Of a stretch of DNA of 64,000 bases, positions 1 to 8,147 are shown piece by piece. Every line of letters begins with the position of its first letter. The stretch's first letter is position 1. The notes under the pieces are model-generated. The model was not told where the DNA came from and did not search any database. It worked only from the letters and a program-made list of their open reading frames with translations. The position numbers and the translations under genes are program-made. Source of the DNA: Hymenopus coronatus (taxonomy: Eukaryota > Arthropoda > Insecta > Mantodea > Hymenopodidae); NCBI GenBank assembly GCA_030762935.1, contig CM060883.1, positions 90,712,001 through 90,776,000 of the forward strand. The letters run 5' to 3'.

Positions 1-780
1 TGAATGTTTTTCTGCAACAGATTCCAAAAGTTACAACACTAATATTTTTGTTTTATCACTTATTTCCTTTCCTATAAAAAATACATATTTTATTTTCACG
101 CCATAATAGATTCCAATGACAAAAAAGTCTTATTTCATGAAATAAAACATATAAGTATAAAAAAGGAAGGAAAAAAATGAAGGATTTAGCATTGCGAATA
201 TATATGAGAAGTTGTAATGTTTGCTCATAATAAAAAGAACAATATATTCCAAAGGCAAATAAAGCTGTTATATTTTTATTTCATTTATCTTCCTTTACCC
301 ATATTCCAAAAAAAAATCATAGCATGATTGTTTTTCTTTCAGCAACATTTCAAACTAGTTACAACATTAATATTTGTGTTTTATCACTTATTTCCTTTCC
401 AATAAAAATACATATTTTATTTTTCACAGCATAACAGATTCCAATGACAAAAAAGTCTTGTTTCATGAAATAAAACACTTAAGTATAAAAAAAGAAATAA
501 GAAAAATGAAGGATTTAGGATTGTGGATATATATGTGAGTTGTAATGTTTTACTCATAATAATAAAAAGAACAATATATTCCAAAGGCAAATAAAGCTGT
601 TATATTTTTATTTCATTTATCTTCCTTTACCCATATTCCAAAATTATTTTCATAGCATGAATGTTTTTTTTTCAGCAAGATTCCAAAAAAAGTTACAACA
701 TTAATATTTTTATCACTTATTGCCTTTCAATAAGAATACATATTTTATTTTACAGCTAACAGATTACATTGACAAAAAAG
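1..780. repeat. AT-rich tandem repeat, period ~330 bp
   Basis: Three diverged copies begin near 1, 325 and 658. Each starts with a TGAATGTTTTT/TGATTGTTTTT-like string, followed by a CAGCAA...ATTTC stretch, GTTACAACATTAATATTT and TATCACTTATT. Copies differ by small indels. There is no coding potential. The repeat abuts the window start, so the array probably continues leftwards. Confidence 0.8.
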
Positions 781-1185
781 TGTTGTTCCATATAAAGCAT
801 GTTCTATTCCCATCCCTAAAAGAATAAATATTTTATTTTATTTACCCATGCACCATGTATTGAAGTAAAAACTTAGCTATAAAATATAGTTAGCAAGCAC
901 TTTCACAACATGTAAGTTCCATATCGCTTGTTTCCTCTCATTAACACCCCACCCCCTCTAAAATACATACTTTTTTACCATTTTGCTTTTATACACACTT
1001 ATATTGAGTATCAAAAAAAAAAAAAAGGTAGACATTAGCTATAATGTTTTCTCTCGTTAACAATATATCTCATAAAATCAATAAAATATGCATATTTTTA
1101 TTTTTTTCATTGCATTCATTTTTCCCATAATAAAAAAAAACCATCAGATTACAACATTAATATATTCTTTTATCACTTATTCCCT

Positions 1186-1650
1186 TTCCAATAACAATAC
1201 ATGCTCTTTTTCCACAGCATAACAGATTCCAATGAAAAAATGTTCCAAAAAGGCTACATATTTTTATTCTTTATCCGAACACCATTGAGTATTGCAGTAA
1301 AAAACTTAGCTATAAAATATAGTTACAACATTAATATAGTTTCCAATAACAATACATGCTCTTTTTCCACAGCATAACAGATTCCAATGAAAAAATGTTC
1401 CAAAAAGGCTACATATTTTTATTCTTTATCCGAACACCATTGAGTATTGCAGTAAAAAACTTAGCTATAAAATATAGTTACAACATTAATATAGTTTCCA
1501 ATAACAATACATGCCCTTTTTCCACAGCATAACAGATTCCAATGAAAAAATGTTCCAAAAAGGCTACATATTTTTATTCTTTATCCGAACACCATTGAGT
1601 ATTGCAGTAAAAAACTTAGCTATAAAATATAGTTACAACATTAATATAGT
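1186..1650. repeat. Three tandem copies of a 155-bp unit
   Basis: The unit starting TTCCAATAACAATACATG occurs at about 1186, 1341 and 1496. Copies 2 and 3 are almost identical (one change, GCTC to GCCC). The unit shares words with the ~330-bp repeat to its left (CAGCATAACAGATTCCAATGA), so it is a younger amplification of the same satellite-like sequence. Confidence 0.9.
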
Positions 1651-2190
1651 TTGCGAGTACTTTTTCAACCTGTAAGTTGCATGACGATTTATTTTCCTCT
1701 CTTTTTATCCCCCTCCCAAATACGTATTTTGTTGTTTTTACTACACCGTTCCATGGGGTATAACAAAAGTAGAATACAAGTATAATGTTTTTATTAACAA
1801 TATATCTCATAAATGCATAAAAATATGCTTATCTTACTTTTTTGAGCATTATTGTTTTCCCATGCTTAAAAAAGAGCAGCAGATTTTTTTTTACAGTACC
1901 AGTATCTCAAACCATCCCCTCGTCAATTTTAGTTTGTTTCACAGCATGATTGTTGCCATAATAACAATGAATAATAAATCCCACTGACAAAGTAATCGAT
2001 TTTATTTTCTTTCTCCATTCCAAATTTAAAGAAACTGCATATTTTATTAAAAAACATCGTGAGTTGCAACATGAATGTAGTATTTTTGTACAGTATTTTT
2101 TTCAATTGTGTATCAAAAAGTAGAATAATCACAGAGATCTATTATAATGCATGTGCTGAAAATATAAAGTACATTTTCTTTGCCTGAGAT
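1651..2190. other. AT-rich flank, no gene seen
   Basis: Low-complexity AT-rich DNA related to the upstream repeats. The open frames here are short and of biased composition. It ends at the Polinton target site duplication. Confidence 0.6.
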
Positions 2191-2196
2191 AACGTA
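2191..2196. repeat. Left target site duplication AACGTA
   Basis: The six bases AACGTA directly precede the element's first base. The same six bases in the same orientation follow its last base at 20500-20505. Six-bp duplications are characteristic of Polinton/Maverick integration. Confidence 0.95.
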
Positions 2197-2367
2197 AGTA
2201 GTTAATATCCCAGATTAAGCAATGGATTAACGTTAATCCTGCCGCTAGGGGCGCTAGTGGCGCTGTTAATCCGCGGATTAAGGCGGATTAAGAGCGCTGT
2301 TGGGAGATTTGAAAACTAGCACCAAGAGCGGAAGGATTATCGATAAATCCACTGCTTAATCTGGGAT
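2197..2367 (+). repeat. Left Polinton terminal inverted repeat, foldback structure
   Basis: It matches the reverse complement of 20328-20499 with only a few substitutions and one or two single-base indels. It begins AGTAGTTAATATCCC. The repeat is itself bounded by a perfect 14-bp inverted pair, ATCCCAGATTAAGC (2207-2220) and GCTTAATCTGGGAT (2354-2367). It contains two perfect 16-bp palindromes, at 2224-2239 (GGATTAACGTTAATCC) and 2266-2281 (TTAATCCGCGGATTAA). The strand could therefore fold into a branched hairpin. Confidence 0.95.
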
Positions 2368-2730
2368 TATTCTTATTTATTTTTTTTCATTTTGATACAG
2401 TATGATACATAATATTTATTGAAGAAATTGTATTATACAATGTCAGCAGAATTGACGCAGTATTACGTCCTATTTATTTTAATACTATATGATGATACAC
2501 ACTATTACACTACTACTACTTAGCAACTTACAAAATACATGATGATAGTATTACACGATACACATTTTTATATGACACACTATTTTAATACTAATGCACT
2601 GTTCACACAAAATAAATTTAAAGTTTGTGGTGATGGAGCACAGTTTTACATGATGCACTCCACGATACACAGTTTTATATGACACACTATTTTAATACTA
2701 CTGTACTGTTCAATTGTTTTTTTTCAGTTT
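2368..2730. other. Non-coding subterminal Polinton region
   Basis: AT-rich sequence between the left TIR and the first gene. A motif around 2580-2640 (ATATGACACACTATTTTAATACTA...CTGTTCA, then ACACAAAATAA and TTTAAAGTTTGTGGTGATGGAG) is repeated at about 2675-2773. This is a direct duplication of roughly 100 bp that overlaps the 3' end of the last gene. No gene is seen. Confidence 0.6.
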
Positions 2731-3198
2731 TCACTTTTTCACACAAAATAATTTTAAAGTTTGTGGTGATGGAGAGATGGTGGTGCGATCTTGCATAGGT
2801 TTGGTGATGCAGGTGAGAAGAAGATGATGAAAGTTGTTGTGTGTTTCTATGGTTGGTATGGCCACCACGAACTCGTTGGAGAAGCTGGTGGAGAAGCACC
2901 CATCCGATGTGGCGTTGATGTCGAGGTTGGGAATTTTGTTGTGGCACAGGTATACGGATACCTGAGCATTTGATCCGTGAGGATTAGCCTTGGAAGGGAG
3001 GCACTTGACATGGATGGCTTGGGAATTTTCGGTGATGAGTTTGACGATGATTTGTTTTTGATTGCCGAAGAAGGTGGTTTCAGTGGAGAGTAGGGCAACT
3101 TGGGAATATTGGCCATTAGCGGTGAGCTGGGGTAGAAATAGGAGTTTTAGGAGTAGGTTATTTCCTACGTGCACGGGATCGATTTCGCAGGGGTTCAT
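2731..3198 (-). CDS. Unassigned Polinton accessory protein (155 aa)
   Basis: I do not recognise this protein. The frame is open for 155 codons and begins at an ATG whose last two bases overlap the stop of the upstream gene (ATGA, 3198-3195). That linkage is the best evidence that it is real. The product looks beta-rich and mostly soluble, with scattered cysteines and a basic, Lys-ending C-terminus. There is no signal peptide or obvious transmembrane helix. It is the last gene before the left TIR. The 3' end lies in a duplicated stretch (~2580-2640 and ~2675-2773), so the natural C-terminus may have been altered by that duplication. No function can be assigned. Confidence 0.55.
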   Translation of the reverse strand: MNPCEIDPVHVGNNLLLKLLFLPQLTANGQYSQVALLSTETTFFGNQKQIIVKLITENSQAIHVKCLPSKANPHGSNAQVSVYLCHNKIPNLDINATSDGCFSTSFSNEFVVAIPTIETHNNFHHLLLTCITKPMQDRTTISPSPQTLKLFCVKK

Positions 3199-3530
3199 TG
3201 TGGATCGAACTTCGCTAGATATTTTTTGAATCCGTTTGAGAGTTTTTCTTCGCCTTGGTAGGTGAGGGTAAACTTGGTGTTAGAGAGGTTTTGGATGAGT
3301 TCAGGAGTAGCCTTACCAAATCTTGCAGGTAGGAAGACTTCGGTTTCTTCGTCGATTTTTACGACGGTCCTGGGTCCGTATTTTGTGCCGAGGGATCTGA
3401 CGCCTTGCACTGAGTATGGCACGTTTTGCTGTAGCTGAGAAACGCTGAGAATGTCTGTGTTGTTGGACAGGTCTTCGTAGACGGAGGGGGTCTTGACCCA
3501 TGGTTCACTTGTTGCACCAGTGACAGTTTT
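3195..3530 (-). CDS. Small conserved KYG/LPxRF-family protein
   Basis: The open frame runs from an in-frame TAA at 3531-3533 down to a TGA at 3195-3197. It has no ATG, so the true start is either an upstream exon or lost; the recognisable domain begins near 3450. Key motifs are VRSLGTKYGPRTVVKID and EVFLPARF, then LTYQGEEKL and a PQ-stop end. The same order (VSTRYGERVILTLDD, IFLPERF, LIYQGQEKL, ...Q-stop) is seen in the spliced gene at 25989-26824, so the two are homologous. The beta-rich pattern would suit a small OB-fold or nucleic-acid-binding domain, which is inference only. Its stop overlaps the next start as ATGA. The missing start may reflect an unrecognised intron like the first intron of the homologue. 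Confidence 0.7.
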   Translation of the reverse strand, partial: KTVTGATSEPWVKTPSVYEDLSNNTDILSVSQLQQNVPYSVQGVRSLGTKYGPRTVVKIDEETEVFLPARFGKATPELIQNLSNTKFTLTYQGEEKLSNGFKKYLAKFDPQ

Positions 3531-3792
3531 TTATAAACGGCGGTGGTCCGTCGAACTGTGTTCTTTGTGACGGGAGGTTATAGTGGTTTTTGCACCGTTG
3601 GTATGGGGCACAAGTGTGTTGGATGTGAGCAGGAATGTATTTCCACACGACGTCCACGTCTTCAGGTGGGTAGCGGTTGAAGATGGCGCTACAGTTTTCT
3701 AGAAGAACTTGTCGTTCCTGAGGAAGAAGTGCCTCGATGCGCCTCTGTTTGTCCAGGTACTTGACGAGCACGGCGAAGCAGCCACAGGTCAT
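3505..3792 (-). CDS. Cys-containing accessory protein (95 aa)
   Basis: The ATG at 3792 overlaps the TGA of the preceding ORF (ATGA, 3792-3789). The protein starts MTCGCF, has a predicted helical middle (YLDKQRRIEALLPQERQVLL) and ends with paired cysteines (CHWCNK). More cysteines occur at C-A-P-Y-Q-R-C. This could be a small zinc-binding protein. Because the previous ORF ends RRCS just as this begins MTCGC, the two could also be one protein split by a frameshift. The recurrent ATGA junctions in this element favour two cistrons. No family is recognised. Confidence 0.55.
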   Translation of the reverse strand: MTCGCFAVLVKYLDKQRRIEALLPQERQVLLENCSAIFNRYPPEDVDVVWKYIPAHIQHTCAPYQRCKNHYNLPSQRTQFDGPPPFIKNCHWCNK

Positions 3793-4001
3793 GAGCAGCG
3801 CCTGTTGTTGAAGTATCTGTCGCGAAAGTTGTCGATTTGGTCTCGGAGCTTGGCGAGTTGTTGGAAGAACACCGCTTCACACCTGGAGCACAGGTTTGTA
3901 TTGCTGGGACTGGAGATTTGGCAGCAACAATGTTTGCAGCGGAGTTCCTTTGCGACTGGCATTCCCGAACGCTGGATCCACACTGTGTAAGGCGGAAGCA
4001 T
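3789..4001 (-). CDS. Small Cys-rich, possibly zinc-binding protein
   Basis: The open frame starts at ATG 4001, but a TATA-like box sits at about 4012-4020. A transcript from it would probably first meet the in-frame ATG at 3962, giving a ~57-aa product that starts MPVAKELRCKHC. The sequence has CKHCCC and LCSRC pairs (a possible four-Cys zinc site), followed by a helix (FFQQLAKLRDQIDNFRDRYF). The stop TGA overlaps the ATG of the next gene. Function unknown. A regulatory or nucleic-acid-binding role is possible but only inferred from composition. Confidence 0.5.
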   Translation of the reverse strand: MLPPYTVWIQRSGMPVAKELRCKHCCCQISSPSNTNLCSRCEAVFFQQLAKLRDQIDNFRDRYFNNRRCS

Positions 4002-4140
4002 TGGAGTGGGAATTTATAGGGATTTGATAAACCGCAGTTCCGGGAAGTGCTAATTGGATGTTATCACATCCGCACTGTGTAAGGCGGAAACGCTGGTGTG
4101 GGAACTTATTGGGATTTGAAAACCGCATTTAGGGAAGTGT
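3979..4140 (-). promoter_or_regulatory. Duplicated TATA-containing promoter region
   Basis: Two direct repeats about 94 bp apart (3979-4050 and 4073-4139) share ACTGTGTAAGGCGGAA, GTGGGAA and GGGATTTGA. On the minus strand the proximal copy reads CCTATAAATTCCC, a TATA-like box. The distal copy has CCAATAAGTTCCC instead. This lies directly upstream of the 3962/4001 start of the small Cys-rich gene and probably drives the leftmost gene group. Confidence 0.5.
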
Positions 4141-4220
4141 TCGTCGGATGATGAAATATCACAGGAAACCAGTGACCGTTGGGACCGTTGGCGGGAAAGT
4201 CCGTTGGGGATTCAAATTTT

Positions 4221-4712
4221 TCAAATCCTTTGTGACGCCTCCTGTTTCCTGAGAAGACGGTTTTGATGGACGCTGAATATCCAATCACCGTGGATATGAT
4301 CGGGAGAGATGAAGAAACCGGTGTGGTCCAAATACACCGCTAAGCATGTACCGTAGCATATGCGATCTTGGTCGATCCAGTGCTGCATTTTAGCTGTGGA
4401 GATGTATTGTTGTTCGTAGAAAATTATGTATAAACCTCTTGTAGCCACAAATTGGAATCGTTGGTCCTGCCGTTCCTCGTCTGCCCACTCGTCTGATGTG
4501 AACTGGATGTCGGTGAAATTGGTGTTGGAGAGGACGTAATGGATTTTATTTTCGCAGCTGTGAACTTTGACGGTGATGGATTTTCCGTTGTAGGTATGAT
4601 CGATGAAACGCAGTGCATAAGGGACATTCTTCTTGGGATGATTTTCCACTTCGTAGTTTTTAAACACTTTAGATGCTTCGCAGTACACAGAGACATAATT
4701 TCTGTAACCCAT
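4221..4712 (-). CDS. Unassigned Polinton accessory protein (163 aa)
   Basis: I chose ATG 4712 because the sequence becomes protein-like there (MGYRNYVSVYCEASKV); the frame is open further upstream but is low-quality. The middle reads KIHYVLSNTNFTDIQF and TSDEWADEERQDQRF. The FTSDEW part resembles the GSTEW and NREEW motifs of the neighbouring spliced gene, so it may be a divergent member of the same domain family. There are no membrane segments. An acceptor-like TTCAG just precedes the ATG, leaving open a 5' exon. Function unknown; possibly DNA-related given its relatives' position in replication-type modules, which is inference. Confidence 0.5.
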   Translation of the reverse strand: MGYRNYVSVYCEASKVFKNYEVENHPKKNVPYALRFIDHTYNGKSITVKVHSCENKIHYVLSNTNFTDIQFTSDEWADEERQDQRFQFVATRGLYIIFYEQQYISTAKMQHWIDQDRICYGTCLAVYLDHTGFFISPDHIHGDWIFSVHQNRLLRKQEASQRI

Positions 4713-4786
4713 GCTGAACGAGCAGCGGCACCAACTGGAACTGGGTACGGTAAGAGTAGAACAGAGGACATGTTGGAGCATGCGCA

Positions 4787-5596
4787 CTAAGGCGTGTTTT
4801 GCGAAATGGACAGAGCAAAATGGGGTTTGAGAAAGAGATCGGTTTCTAGGAATGTTCTGAAATTGGCACACCGGATGTACTTGGTAAATTGGGTGAAATT
4901 CATGTTTTCGAAAGGGGTGCCGGCGGCGTGGCAGTGAAGCATGTACTTGTAGTAAGCCATAATTTGTTTTTGCACGTCCATTTCTTCTTTCTTCTTGTGA
5001 TACATGATGTCGGTGATGATGCGCTGCAGGCTGTGCAAAGTGTTCCACTCTTCGCGGTTGAGCGTGACTCAGGTACCGTGAGGATCTCTGAAGACAATTT
5101 TTAGTTTCCCGAACACGTTCTTAAAGAGTACGGTGACGGTGTCGCTGAATCGATATTCCTGTAAACGACCCTCCGGATAATCCAGGCGTCGGTGAATGAT
5201 GGGTATGGCGTCGACGAGTTGATTCCACTCTGTGGAACCCAGGACCACAGCGCTTCGCTGGCCGCATTTGGCAATGGCTACCACCAGCTGGTGCGGGGGC
5301 AGGGGCGAAAACCCGACACACACAAATTTGGTGTGTTTGGTGTTGAGGAAATAAATGTCTGATAGATGACCTACAAAGGTGCTAGGTTGGGTAGGAGGGA
5401 TGCAGGGTTGCAGATCGTCATCGTTGAGGCAAATCTTTCTTTTTGCTCGGACGATTTTCGGTGCCTTCGGAGTCCCACTGAAACAATAGAGAATAGCATG
5501 TGAGTGCTATACACCAACAGCCACGTGGCAAAGAAAAGTGTGGAAAAAAGAGGTATGCATAAACCTGTGTGGCGTGATGGACTCGGCGTTCTTCAT
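4787..5596 (-). pseudogene. Spliced accessory gene with two tandem EW-motif domains, nonsense-broken
   Basis: The start is ATG 5596, about 35 bp downstream of a TATAAAA box (5630-5636). Exon 1 (5596-5565) ends CACAG|GT. An 87-nt intron (5564-5478) ends TCTATTGTTTCAG, and exon 2 runs 5477-4787. Splicing joins the reading frame precisely, giving 241 codons with one internal TGA at 5069-5071. The N-terminal part is basic (VRAKRK). Two similar units follow: VVLGSTEWNQLVDAIPII and VTLNREEWNTLHSLQRII, each preceded by a beta-hairpin-like stretch. The stop falls just before the second unit. The C-terminus is helical (KKKEEMDVQKQIMAYYK). I do not know a named family. The repeat suggests a duplicated small nucleic-acid- or protein-binding fold. 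Confidence 0.65.
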
Positions 5597-5629
5597 GACT
5601 CTGGAAGACGAGCGATGGTGGGGCGGACG

Positions 5630-5636
5630 TTTTATA
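5630..5636 (-). promoter_or_regulatory. TATA box (TATAAAA)
   Basis: TATAAAA on the minus strand, about 35 bp upstream of the ATG at 5596. It suggests that the spliced gene is transcribed separately from the upstream capsid/protease block. It lies within a stretch that could also be read as an exon between splice-like signals at 5737 (CAG|GTAAGT) and 5653 (TTTCAG|). Confidence 0.5.
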
Positions 5637-5677
5637 ACAGCAGGAGCTTGTTCTGAAAGCACGTGCGCGAGACAGTG

Positions 5678-6207
5678 TTAAAAAGGAAAAAACAATATGA
5701 GCCGGATAGTGACGTTGAGGCACATCCATGAACTTACCTGTAACGGTTGGCAGGTTTGCTGAGTGTTAGAGCACTTTGTGCGACTTACGTCTTTGTAGGT
5801 TTTGCGAATGACGTCATCGTTATGAGCGTAATTGCTGACGTGAAATTTGGAAAAGAACGTACGCTTAGGCAGACCGGAACAGCGGTGAGCGAGGTAATCG
5901 ATGACGTAATGACCGCAAGTGGTGCTGTCAAAACCTTGCAGTCTTCTGGCGTTGGTTGACCAACGCGTCCCGCAGATTGAATTTAAGAACCGAAGAAAAT
6001 AGGGGGAAAGGGTGCTTGATTATCCACAAGGATGCAAACCCAGTGTTGACCAGATTTGGTGCTGGGATCGGTGTTAGCCACAAGGGCCACGGGAAGCGTT
6101 TGAGGACGGTGAAGTGCGGGTAGTCTATCTTAGGGGTAGACGCCTAAAAAGTGGGGGCGCGTAGAGGGGCAGGTGGATAGAAACTGTTGAATTTGGAAGG
6201 TGTTCAT
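5678..6207 (-). pseudogene. Adenain-like cysteine protease (PRO), inactivated
   Basis: The start ATG (6207-6205) overlaps the MCP stop (ATGA). The N-terminus (MNTFQIQQFL) and the SGQHWVCILVDN segment, carrying the likely catalytic His, match the Polinton/adenovirus maturation protease family. So does TTCGHYVIDYLAHRC (nucleophile Cys codon at 5915-5917). In adenoviruses this enzyme cleaves capsid precursors. Here codon 26 is TAA (6130-6132). A frameshift between ~5985 and 5929 moves the active-site half into another frame and creates a second TAA at 5983-5985. The segment between the His and Cys parts seems shortened, and the expected conserved Asp region is degraded. The unspliced 3' end is a TAA at 5678-5680. 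A perfect donor, CAG|GTAAGT, lies at 5738. Confidence 0.85.
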
Positions 6208-7725
6208 GATACCAAAATGGATCTGTTAGCGTCAATTTCGACGGTGCGATGTATTTCCGCCATCACCAGCAGAATGACGGGTTCTGTCAATTTGTCGGCA
6301 AAACCGATGTTTATAGACACGCTACCGTGGCGCTGGCCGGAGATGTGAGACTCGTTGGCGCTCATGTCTGCAGTGAGATCGAAAGCCATGACGGTATACC
6401 CTTGCGGGTAGGCTTCTCTAGAGATGGAGTGTCCTTCGTCCTTGAAATGAATCCCTAACCCGTCCTGCAGGGTTTGAAAGCATTCCATGTAGTGGCCTTT
6501 TGTAAAGTCGGGTTGAAGCGGTTGGGAGGGTACGTGCTGTCCGTTCACATAGAGTTGAAAGAAGTTCATTTTAAAGTGTTGTAAATTGTACGGATTTGCG
6601 TTAAAATTTCCCGAATAAGCCTTGTCGGTGACCATAGCCACGACCACTCTTCTGGGGACTTGCCCTATGAAGACGTCGCTAAACGTCATTGCTCTGGACT
6701 CCTTGGGGATGCTGAGGGCGTGAAAGCTGACATCCTTGAGATGGTAATTGGCATTGCTTTTTGAGAACACGGCCTGGTGTGCAAGTTTGATGGTGGGCGA
6801 GGGTCGTACGGATTTTAAACGTAACGTGGCTGACAAGATGTCGGCGTAGCCCTTGAAGGATGGGCTGGTCGGAAAACAGGTAAAATTGGGGAGAGGCAGG
6901 GGTGAGTTTAATGGTCATGCTGACCATATTCAAAAGCAGCTTCTCCTGTCTGAACAGAGCATTGGAAAGAGGGGCGCTGAGCTGAACCACGTTGCTAGCT
7001 TTGGTAAACCCCTGACGCCACTGAAACCCCGCGTTGGCCACAAAAATATCCATGATGCCGGCCGTGTCCTTTCTCCAGAGGGATGATTGTAGTTTAGTGT
7101 TCATGGCATCTTCGGAGTAATTCAAGACGCTTTTGAATTACTCCGAAGATGCCATGAACACTAAACTACAATCATCCCTCTGGAGAAAGGACACGGCCGG
7201 CATCATGGATATTTTTGTGGCCAACGCGGGGTTTCAGTGGCGTCAGGGGTTTACCAAAGCTAGCAACGTGGTTCAGCTCATCGCTCCTCTTTCCAATGCT
7301 CTGTTCAGACAGGAGAAGCTGCTTTTGAATAACATCAGCATGACCATTAAACTCACCCCTGCCTCTCCCCAATTTTACCTGTAGGGGTACCCAGCTTGCG
7401 GCATGGATACGATGACGTTATTGAGGGAGAACTCTACCTGCTGAAACAGGGAATTTAAGGCATTGTTCACCAAAGTGGCTGTAGGATCATCCTTTAGAAC
7501 GGCTCCCTTGTCATCCACGATGCGGACCATGAGTTCGAGCACCACGTAGGTCAAATCTAGGTAATCGTCCGCATTTCCGGAATAATGAAAGGTGATGGGG
7601 GCATTTTTCATGAGGGTATTTTGAGGGTTTAGCTATAGGAACCTGGACTCCTCGATGTTCATCTGAACGGACACCTCTTTAAAGAGGTCGAGTTCGGAAC
7701 TCATGTGCACAGTTGTGTCTGCCAT
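6204..7725 (-). pseudogene. Major capsid protein (double jelly-roll, MCP), multiply broken
   Basis: The ATG at 7725 overlaps the PX stop (TAATG). The N-terminal part contains NAPITFHYSGN and FSLNNVIV...YPYR. The C-terminal part contains IGQVPRRVVVAMV, NPYNLQHFKMNFFQLYVNG, QPLQPDF and ends ILVS. This is the Polinton major capsid family, whose trimers would build an icosahedral shell. Damage: an in-frame TAG at 7633-7635 (codon 31); a 250-bp antisense copy of the gene's own middle (7133-7382) inserted after YPYR; and a frameshift near 6840 between LFSDQPILQG and SATLRLKS. The stop TGA overlaps the protease ATG. The coding order MCP-PRO with ATGA coupling is intact even though both genes are dead. 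Confidence 0.9.
6876..7382. repeat. 250-bp inverted duplication with 7-bp spacer inside MCP
   Basis: Arm 1 is 6876-7125 and arm 2 is 7133-7382, separated by GACGCTT. The arms are reverse complements with 5 mismatches in 250 bp (98%), in two clusters. Arm 1 is the natural, sense MCP sequence. Arm 2 is the extra antisense copy, and about 10-15 bp of MCP coding sequence between YPYR and the SVLNYSED segment appear lost at the junction. A transcript across it would form a near-perfect 250-bp hairpin. Confidence 0.95.
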
Positions 7726-8147
7726 TACGAGAAGACGTCTTGTACCTTGCGCCTAGGACGTTTCAGCTTCGACTGTTTGTTCTTTTTGGGTTTGGTGCGT
7801 TTTATTCTCTTGATGCCGGAACCGAGCATCGCGTCGAGCTTTTCGTTGGCCTTTCGTTTTAAATTGGATCCGGCCTCCCTGAGCCTGTATTTGAAGGCTT
7901 GCTTGGGCGATTTTCCCGCGGTGGTCACATCGGAGAGCACGTGCGCACCCACCTTGAGTGCCTCTTTTCCTACCGCTTTCGCTCCGCTTTTCAAAAATGG
8001 CAGCACCCTTCTAAAGAGGCCTCCAAGGGCAGAAAATAGTCCGCTCCCTTTTTGGTAGCGGTTGCCCCTGTAAACGACGAAGTCGCGATCGTCGTATGCG
8101 CCTCCTGCCTGATTGAGGTAGTACTGCGTGACGGCGTGCACATCCAT
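7725..8147 (-). CDS. PX-like small basic virion protein (140 aa)
   Basis: An intact ORF linked to both neighbours by TAATG overlaps (8149-8145 upstream, 7727-7723 downstream). The N-terminus YYLNQAGGAYDDRDF is followed by GNRYQKGSGLFSALGGLFRR, VGKEALKVGAHVLSDV and a strongly basic tail (KRIKRTKPKKNK). This arrangement is typical of a conserved Polinton/adintovirus minor virion protein likened to adenoviral core/pX-type peptides. The hydrophobic-glycine stretch LFSALGGLFRRVLPFL could be membrane-active, and the basic tail could bind DNA. It would be packaged and perhaps cleaved by PRO. Of the capsid genes in this copy it is the only one without a disabling mutation. Confidence 0.8.
   Translation of the reverse strand: MDVHAVTQYYLNQAGGAYDDRDFVVYRGNRYQKGSGLFSALGGLFRRVLPFLKSGAKAVGKEALKVGAHVLSDVTTAGKSPKQAFKYRLREAGSNLKRKANEKLDAMLGSGIKRIKRTKPKKNKQSKLKRPRRKVQDVFS

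Noticed and set aside
4221..5048. Whole 275-aa ORF as one protein
   Set aside because: The N-terminal ~112 codons overlap the better-supported EW-motif gene in another frame and are His/Arg-biased. Only the part from 4712 is kept.
5653..5737. Intron joining the protease to the EW-motif gene
   Set aside because: Splice signals are good (CAG|GTAAGT...TTTCAG|), but the protease frame stops soon after the join. The EW gene has its own TATA box and ATG, so at most this is a 5'-UTR intron or a protease 3'-end variant.
7133..7384. Separate plus-strand gene identical to part of the capsid protein
   Set aside because: It is the antisense-placed duplicate arm of the inverted repeat in MCP and stops where the arm ends.
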